Positions 20,545 through 26,463 of a DNA stretch of 26,463 nt are shown here, in pieces. Origin of the DNA: Pelargonium cotyledonis (taxonomy: Eukaryota > Streptophyta > Magnoliopsida > Geraniales > Geraniaceae); assembly GCA_036897625.1 (NCBI GenBank), contig JAYMTA010000587.1, positions 1 to 26,463 of the forward strand, written 5' to 3'. A program made the position numbers and the translations under genes. The notes under the pieces were generated by a model. It made no database searches. It saw only the letters and a list, made by a program, of their open reading frames with translations, and was not told the DNA's origin. Numbering within the stretch: position 1 is the stretch's first letter; each line of letters begins with the position of its first letter.

Positions 20545-20732
20545 TTTCGCCTTCTGGAAGCTTCTTCGCCGGAGATCGGAGTCGGTTACAGAGATCTCCG
20601 AATAATTTGAAGTACAGAGGATCGGAGATTTGGAGGAGACTGTGAAAGCTACGGCTTTCTGGTCATATAATTGAAAGGAAACGGAGATAAGATTCGCTGC
20701 GGAGCTGACCATGGTAATTCGAACGATCTTCT

Positions 20733-20769
20733 GCCACGTGGTGGGAAAGAGGTTTGATTGTGACGTGGC
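20733..20769. promoter_or_regulatory. G-box and ACGTGGC element upstream of the Rab gene
   Basis: A palindromic G-box (CCACGTGG, core CACGTG at 20735-20740) and a second ACGT-core element, GACGTGGC, at 20762-20769 lie about 190-225 bp upstream of the Rab start codon. Paired ACGT elements are typical binding sites for plant bZIP (ABRE-type) or bHLH factors; ABA or light regulation is a hypothesis only. Confidence 0.5.
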
Positions 20770-22225
20770 GTGTAACTATTGGGTGGAGTGAAAATAGATA
20801 TTTTTCGGTGATTGGAGTGTGTCAGGAGGTAATGTGCGCATGTCTCGGATGAGTTGTCCGAAGAGGTTTGGTCAGTTTATTTTATTAACCGCCAATTGAT
20901 GCAAAATCCTGATATTTGTAGAGATAGAGATAAGATAATATTGCCGGGGATGACAATATAATCCGAACTCAATGGGAACATATGTTCCCGAGTTGGACGA
21001 GCTATAAGGTGGATATTTTATTTCGGTACATGGGATAGGATATAGTTGGATGTGGCAATTTCAAATTTAGATCGAGTATGAGCGAAATCTGAATCGGAAA
21101 TGCTTCGGGTTCATTCGAGCTATTGGTTACAGGTTAGTTTTAGGTGCCTGTGAGTTGAGTCCAAATTTTCAGCTCTAGCTATATGATAAAAATTATTTTC
21201 AGGAGCACGAGGTAACTGTAACTCGTCTAATTCAAAACTTGATTTATTAAATGTATAATATAAAAATTATCTGGAGAATGTTTCATTTTAGTACTTTAAC
21301 TTTTTATATGGATCAAAATTGGTACCTTGTTTAGTTTTTGTTACAATTTGATACTCAAACGATTGATATCATACTAAATTTTTGGTCTCACTTGTAACTA
21401 TGTCGTCAAAACAATCTTAACTTGAATCTATTTTTATTTTTCATTTCCTTATAAAAATAAATGCCGCATCCGACAATCTAGGTGTGACTAACGGATAGAA
21501 ATACAATGTCGTATTCGTTGATAATTGAATAAGTATAGTACTACGTACAATGTTGTATCGTCCATCTTTAACAACACAGCTCTAAAATTCACATTTTACA
21601 CGTGTAGCCGAACAAATTCGGTCCCCATTTCTGTAGATAAAATTTTACCAAATCAAATTTCATATGATCCACCTTGTAATTAAATAATATGCAATAATTA
21701 GTAAGCAACAATTAACTTAATTATTTAACATAATACAAGATTATGACTCCATAGTGGTGGGTCACATCTATATCTGTAATTTATTGTGTGGGGAACGTGA
21801 ATAAATTCCTTGATAGTTTTTTATTTATTTTTATTATACAGATTTAGGCAGATTTGATTGACAAATAAAGTAGTTTTTAAATTCAATTTTGATTGGGTTA
21901 CACAGATTAATGCTCTTTCACTTTCACACACCAAACTTGCTATCCAATTCAATTTTATTTGGAAAAAAGAGAGAAGGTACGAGCGTAGGTAAATCTGAAC
22001 CCATGAAAGTTACTTGTAAATTTAATTTGAATAGTTTAAGGTGGTTTCACAATTAAGTTGGAATTTTAAATAATTATGTGTTGGTACGCACAAATATGAA
22101 CAAAATGAGATTCATAAACATTTTATATTGAATACATTTAAAACATGAGTAATGTTATATGTATAAAATTTTATATAAAAATTATTGTACAAAATAATGT
22201 ATCGGCAAAAAAGACATGACACATC

Positions 22226-22270
22226 CACAAACGGAGCGAGGTTCATGATTTCGGGGGCAATTGCCTCCAC
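22226..22270. mobile_element. Left end of a hAT-type element
   Basis: CACAAACGGAGCGAGG followed by GGGGGCAATTGCCTCCAC resembles the CAGTGGCGGAGCCAGG terminus and the intact element at 6188-6428. GCGCCCCCAC and TTGCCCC words continue to about 22386. No matching right terminus was found, so it is probably truncated. Confidence 0.45.
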
Positions 22271-22444
22271 TCAAAATAATAGTTTTGAAAAAGTACCACT
22301 AATTTGTATCAAATTTTTGTATTTGTTCTTGTATTTTTTTATATGCGCCCCCACGGATATATTTAAACTTTTCATTATTGCCCCTTTGAAAATTATTATA
22401 ATAAAAATTTGAGTCAATGACCTTTATCACAACTTAGAATATTC

Positions 22445-22690
22445 TACCACCAAGCGCGTGGATTAATTGGTAAGAGGTTGTTTCAACTTAACCTGAGCTC
22501 TCGAGTTCGAGTCCTAGTCCCAGGGAATGAGAATTAGTTTGAGTGTAGTAAAACAGCTTAAATGTATCAACCGGACACATCAAATATTCTTTTGATGACT
22601 TGGCTCAATTACAACGTGCCAAGTGTGCAAGATGTCTAATAAACCGGACGCTCTGCGCCAGAAATTCATGAGAAAGCGGTGGTATCATGT
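22445..22690 (+). mobile_element. tRNA-derived SINE, diverged copy
   Basis: A box A-like TGGATTAATTGG (22459-22470) and a box B GTTCGAGTCC (22505-22514) are followed by a body, GAGAATTAGTTTGAGTGTAG, that matches the body of the SINE at 22951-23171. The 3' end and target duplication cannot be fixed. It is not a tRNA gene: no acceptor stem pairs. Confidence 0.65.
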
Positions 22691-22950
22691 ACGTCGGATT
22701 ATTATTCATTAAAATTAATTTTAAACTACAAACAAAATGAAATAAATATCTGTCACATACACTATCACGTCGTTTAGCATTTTTCTAAAAATATACACAA
22801 CATGAATGAAGTAATTCAAAGGAAGAAGAAAAATCTAAAGTCAAGTTTAATTTTGAAATACCAAATAAGTATAAAATACTATTCATTCCTATTCACTTTG
22901 TCCTACCTCACATGGTTCTTTTCTAGTTGACAGCAAAAATTGGTTGCTAA

Positions 22951-23171
22951 ATTCATTGGCTGTGGCGTAGTTGGTGTGTTGGAACTGCGTGAGTGGAAAG
23001 AGCTCTCGGGTTCGATCCTCACTCAACACACCTATGAGAGAGAGGTGAGAAATCTTTAACTCTGTGACCAAGTCTCAAATAGAGATTAGTCTGAGTATGG
23101 TCAAATGACTTAAAGGTGTCTATCGCGAAAGTGCGAGTCTGCTCAAGACCCTCGTAGTTTAAAAAAAAAAA
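22951..23171 (+). mobile_element. tRNA-derived SINE with poly(A) tail and target duplication
   Basis: Box A TGGCGTAGTTGG (22963-22974) and box B GGTTCGATCC (23009-23018) are near-perfect pol III promoter boxes. The body includes GAGATTAGTCTGAGTATGG and ends in 11 A (23161-23171). The direct repeat ATTGGYTGCTAA, with one mismatch and preceded by As, lies at 22939-22950 and 23171-23182. Confidence 0.85.
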
Positions 23172-23180
23172 TTGGCTGCT

Positions 23181-23273
23181 AAGCATTTATTTATTGGACG
23201 TGGCTGCTTAGCATTTTATTTAAGAAAAGCGGATTAAGCATTTATTTATTGGACGTGGCTACTTAGCATTTTA
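23181..23273. repeat. Two-copy 55-bp-period tandem repeat
   Basis: AAGCATTTATTTATTGGACG followed by TGGCTRCTTAGCATTTTAT occurs at 23181 and 23236. The first copy overlaps the SINE target duplication, so the SINE landed at the edge of this sequence. Confidence 0.85.
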
Positions 23274-23315
23274 TAAACAAGTTGATCAAACTAAAGAAAA
23301 CTATGAAGGGTGTGA

Positions 23316-23504
23316 ACCTAGAAGATTATTAAACAAGTTAGCTAAATTTGACAAGATATGAAATCTCATATTCTAAATAGAACTCACAACATAATCCAAC
23401 TCAAAAGTACCTAAAAGATTATTAAACAAGTTGACCAAAGACCAAAACTGACGAGATGTAAAACCATGTATTCTACGTAGAACTCGTAACATAATCCAAC
23501 TCAA
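23316..23504. repeat. Two-copy 93-bp tandem repeat
   Basis: ACCTARAAGATTATTAAACAAGTT begins units at 23316 and 23409, and each ends in ACATAATCCAACTCAA. A further partial AACAAGTTGA lies just upstream at 23276. It sits about 330 bp upstream of the ABCG TATA box. Confidence 0.85.
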
Positions 23505-23836
23505 TACCAATAGTGCGTACGAACTCGCACCTCTTGCGAATTAGGTATATATTCACTACAATAATTTTTGAAATTTATCTCGAATAATTTTCTAAAAATT
23601 TGATCCCCTATATAGTTGTTATCTTGCGAAAATCAAACAAGATTTATGATGTGACGTGCAAAACAAGATGCATTTACGCTTTTTATTACCGTTCTGAAAT
23701 GACTTCCTCGGAAACCTAAATTTTCACTTCCCAAATAGAAGTGAGTTTATTTAGATAAAACAAATTCTCCATAATTTTTATCTTATTTTCAAGCACACCA
23801 AAAAGTCAAAGTCAATTATCTTGAGCTCTCTCTCTC

Positions 23837-23844
23837 TATATAAA
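23837..23844 (+). promoter_or_regulatory. TATA box of the ABCG gene
   Basis: TATATAAA directly follows a CT-dinucleotide run (about 23825-23836), a common plant core-promoter arrangement. The implied transcription start near 23870 gives a short CA-rich leader before the ATG at 23910. Confidence 0.65.
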
Positions 23845-23909
23845 CACAAACTTACACATAAATTTACACACACACACAGACTTGAATATCAAGCTTAGCT
23901 CGAGCAGCT

Positions 23910-24405
23910 ATGGAGTCTCAAGTTCACGTCCCAAGATGGACACCAAACCCTAGCCCACCCAGAACTCAACAAGACCAAGAAATGCACACCACAGCTAAAC
24001 CTTCTTTCACCAGAAACGACACCGTCTCCTCCTCCGGCAGCTTGGACAGAATCTTCCCGTTCAGCTCTTCTGGCCTTCCCGTTGCTCCTCCGCGGCCTCC
24101 GGCGGATGAAACGGCGTCGCTTGCTTCATCATCTTTAAGGTGTGATCATCATGATCATGATGATGAAGTGTCGTTGGTGCATAGTCTGGACACATATGAG
24201 CCCTTAGAGGTTGTTGTTGGCGGCGGCGGGGGGGAGGGAGGTGTTTTTCTGACGTGGAAGGATCTGACGGTGACGGTGGCGGACGAGAAGATCGGACGGC
24301 GGCCGATATTGGAGGGAGTCACCGGATATGCGGAGCCAGGGGAGGTTGTGGCCATCTTGGGTCCTTCCGGGAGTGGAAAGTCAACTCTTCTAGACACATT
24401 GGCAG
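23910..24405 (+). CDS. ABCG half-transporter, first exon only (gene runs off the window)
   Basis: The reading frame begins MESQVHVPRWTPNPSPP and encodes about 165 residues, then leaves at a GT donor (TTGGCAG/GTCTGT) in phase 1. After a Ser/Pro-rich cytosolic N-terminus with a DHHDHDDE run and a Gly-rich stretch (about 103-110) come FLTWKDLTVTV and then Walker A, GPSGSGKST. This order, nucleotide-binding domain first, is typical of the ABCG (WBC) subfamily of half-size transporters. The VPRWTPxPSP start and the LTWKDL...LEGVTGYAEPGEV block suggest the ABCG1/ABCG11-like group that exports lipids, cutin or suberin precursors. The substrate cannot be told from this piece. Q-loop, signature, Walker B and membrane domains are not in the window. 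The start is the first ATG, about 65 bp below a TATA box. Confidence 0.87.
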
Positions 24406-24458
24406 GTCTGTACTGTTATTCTGATTCGAGTCGGAAAAGATCATAAGTGCAACAAAAT

Positions 24459-24720
24459 TTTTCTAACGCGGTCGTATATTTTGGGTCACGAATACAAAAC
24501 GTACCGTCTTTTTAACTACGTGCTTATATTTAGTCATTCAGACTTGACAATTCAAAAAAGTTTTCTAACGCAATTATGTTTTTCGGTCTCAAATTTAAGA
24601 TCTACCGTCTTTTTAATTATGGAATTATATGTAATTATTTAGATGCGATAATTGAAACCTTTTTCTAAGCTTTTGTATTATTGGGTTCCAAACTCAAGAT
24701 CCGCCGTCTATTGAGCACCA
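24459..24720. repeat. Three-unit ~101-bp tandem array in ABCG intron 1
   Basis: TTTTCTAA begins units near 24459, 24561 and 24661. Each then has a GGGT/GGTC-C-AA-T block and a conserved MCCGTCTWTT. It starts about 50 bp inside the intron. Confidence 0.75.
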
Positions 24721-25431
24721 CAAAGCACCAATGGTGGCCTCTGCTCCCACGTATATTTTTTTAGTAGTTCGATGTAGAAATTATTTTTATAATTTGTCTC
24801 CACAAAATTAAATTTTTGGATTCATTTCTATCTTTATTATTATTTTTTATTCTAAAATTTTGAATTTTTTAAAGTCCTGTTTAGTGATTGTGTTAGCCCC
24901 CATCTACGATAATGATAATGATAAATTATTTGGTTTTACCGAATTTATAAAATGAAATAGAAGACAATTTTTTAGGCATGAATGAATAAATTATAAAATT
25001 TTAAGTATTGATGATCAAATTGATTAGTTGAAATTCTTATTAATTTTTTTAAATTATTATTATTAGTTGAAATTTGAACATAACAAAAAAAAAACAAGTT
25101 TATTACTACTCTTTAAGTCTCGTAACAATTATTCACGAAGTATTTGATTTTTTAATTTGGTATTTCATATATATAATGATAAAATTAGATTGATTATATG
25201 TAACTTACATCATTTTCATTTTGAAAGTAAAAATAAAAAATTAAATTGACACAATTAACTTTTGTCATTCCTCAAATATTTAAATATGAAGCCCAAGCAA
25301 TTAGCTAGCTAATTGTATTAGAATGTGCAACTTTTCATATATATATGATGCAAAAAAGACTTGGCTTTGTATTTTTTTTAAATTATTAATCAATTGGAAT
25401 ATTCAGAATTTATGCTGACTTTGTGATAATA

Positions 25432-25920
25432 TTTTGTGATTTTATTTATTGAGTTTCAACAATTTGGTTTTACAATCATTCTTTAAAGAATTATACATTT
25501 TGGTTGTTTGGAAAAACTTGAATAAGACACCTATTTTGACTCACATCACAGCCAATTGATTCACTACAGAAAGTTTTGTGATTTTATATATTGAATTTTG
25601 ACAATTTGGTTATAGAATTTATCAAATTGTGTTTTCTTATAAAAAAAAAAATAAAAAAAAAAAAAAAAAAAACCCACACATTTTGCCATTTTGGTTGTTT
25701 ATGCAAGTTGAGGAAGACAACAATGCTAAAGAATAATTGTGATTTCATTTTCTGAAATTTAATAGTTTTGTTTTTAAGTCAATAATTTTATTTTATTTTA
25801 TTTTTGTTACAAAATGATACATTAATTTTGATTGGTTATGCAAGTTGTGGAAGACAATTATTCTAAATGGCAACTTGATACTAAAGTTTGAAGATCTAAA
25901 GAATTTTTTGTGAGTTTATT
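25432..25920. repeat. Diverged ~140-170-bp tandem array in ABCG intron 1
   Basis: TTTTGTGATTTTAT-like starts recur at about 25432, 25574, 25735 and 25905, each associated with TATTGA, AATTTGGTT and TTTTGGTTGTTTATGCAAGTTG-like blocks ending in GGAAGACAA. Units are separated by a poly(A) run. Confidence 0.65.
25641..25672. repeat. Poly(A) tract in ABCG intron 1
   Basis: Thirty-one A interrupted by one T. It lies inside the 25432-25920 array and is not next to any recognisable SINE or retroposon body. Confidence 0.9.
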
Positions 25921-26463
25921 TATTGACCTTAAGGAAAATTATACGTATCTCTCTCTTAGATAGACTTCTTACACATAAATATTTTAAAGATCATGATATT
26001 GTTTTTATCACTCCTAAATATGTCATTTAACGTATAATCCACTTTTTCTATTAAAGTTAACGGAATACTCCAAATTTTAAGTCATGTGTCCTGTACATGA
26101 CCACTATATTTTTTAAAATTTCGAAAATACCCTTCTTTATTAAGAACATGTTCATTACCTTCTCCGGAAACATCATAGTTTCGCCGGAAAATTCAAAGTT
26201 TTCCGGCAAAATCTTTACAAAAATTAAAAAAAAAAAAAACCCTACAAACTTCAAATTATCACAACAATTAATCCAAACTCTTAATCAATTTACACATAAT
26301 GAACCAAAATTACAAAAAATTCCAATTTTTTTTTTATACAGATTTATCTCTCTCTCTCTCTCCCTAACTGGTATGACTCTGTAACCTCAAAACCCACCTC
26401 AAAATCCAAGATTCAAGCAATAGACACCAACAAGCCAAGATTCAAGTTCATTCCGAAAAACAA

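Larger units (their letters stand above)
20770..23836. other. Intergenic region between Rab and ABCG promoters
   Basis: About 3 kb with no supported coding sequence. AT-rich; 21270-21420 has TTTAGTACTTTAACTTTT-like sequence typical of old Mutator or LTR remnants. The annotated contents are a hAT end at 22226, two related SINEs and two tandem repeats between 23181 and 23504. Confidence 0.6.
24406..26463 (+). other. Start of ABCG intron 1 (AT-rich, no second exon found)
   Basis: More than 2 kb of AT-rich sequence after the exon 1 donor. I found no stretch encoding the expected continuation after LAG (the usual RL..., Q-loop and signature LSGGQ-type blocks) in any frame. It contains two decayed tandem arrays (24459-24720 and 25432-25920), a poly(A) run and, at the end, a CT repeat. 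Either intron 1 is long or the gene is broken here. Confidence 0.6.

Noticed and set aside
20020-20610. 196-codon plus-strand ORF over Rab exon 1
   Set aside because: It is the antisense shadow of the Rab exon and of intron repeats; the minus-strand frame matches a known family at every GTPase motif.
20545-20712. In-frame N-terminal extension of the Rab protein from an ATG at 20712
   Set aside because: RABA4 proteins begin close to MAGRGGYGD; the extra 56 residues match nothing recognisable and are more likely leader sequence.
22459-23018. Possible tRNA genes, from good box A and box B sequences
   Set aside because: No acceptor or anticodon stems pair, and the bodies, poly(A) tail and target duplication show SINEs.
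23181-23504. CRISPR-like regularly spaced repeats
   Set aside because: Only two copies per unit with long 55-93 bp periods in a plant genome; ordinary tandem duplications.
26050-26463. Possible start of another gene or LTR at the window end (CT repeat, CCGGAAA words)
   Set aside because: Low-complexity sequence without a supported ORF, LTR end or primer-binding site in the available bases.

Overview
This is a plant nuclear genome window, most likely from a eudicot. The coding sequences are split into many exons by AT-rich introns with GT-AG borders, and the space between them is filled with SINEs, MITEs, microsatellites and decayed tandem repeats. No bacterial, organellar or viral gene organisation is visible. 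Four protein-coding genes can be modelled. Three are complete and join in frame at every splice junction; the fourth enters only as its first exon.

Layout: (1) 1-1090, repeat-rich flank with a Stowaway-like MITE. (2) 1090-9388, plus strand: a Der/EngA-type tandem-GTPase gene (8 coding exons, 578 aa) with a long repetitive 5' leader region containing a ~127 bp duplicated segment. Its introns hold two hAT-type MITEs, a degenerate third, a Mutator-type MITE with a 9-bp target duplication, and a tRNA-derived SINE. (3) 10064-17323, plus strand: a TRM4/NSUN2-type tRNA cytosine-5 methyltransferase (15 coding exons, 830 aa) with a GC-AG intron 3. Its introns carry a foldback element, a G-run cluster with quadruplex potential, a hAT MITE with an 8-bp target duplication, and a hAT MITE nested inside an Au-type SINE. 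(4) 18079-20544, minus strand, convergent with TRM4: a RABA4-type small GTPase (2 coding exons, 225 aa) whose single intron holds an imperfect ~159 bp tandem array. (5) 20770-23836, intergenic, with two related tRNA-derived SINEs and tandem repeats. (6) 23910 to the window end, plus strand: first exon of an ABCG half-transporter ending just after the Walker A motif, followed by more than 2 kb of intron-like AT-rich DNA with two further tandem arrays.

The first two genes both act in translation: Der GTPases serve ribosome large-subunit assembly, probably organellar here, and TRM4 methylates tRNA. They lie in tandem with 675 bp between coding regions, and the same 10-mer containing a TGGGC (site II type) core lies upstream of both. 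The Rab and ABC transporter genes are functionally unrelated to them (membrane traffic and membrane transport). I found no convincing new multi-gene system. The most notable material is the dense, readable record of transposon insertions, the duplicated leader of the Der gene, the nested SINE/MITE, the GC-AG intron, an unusual proline beside the Rab P-loop, and the long foldback hairpin.
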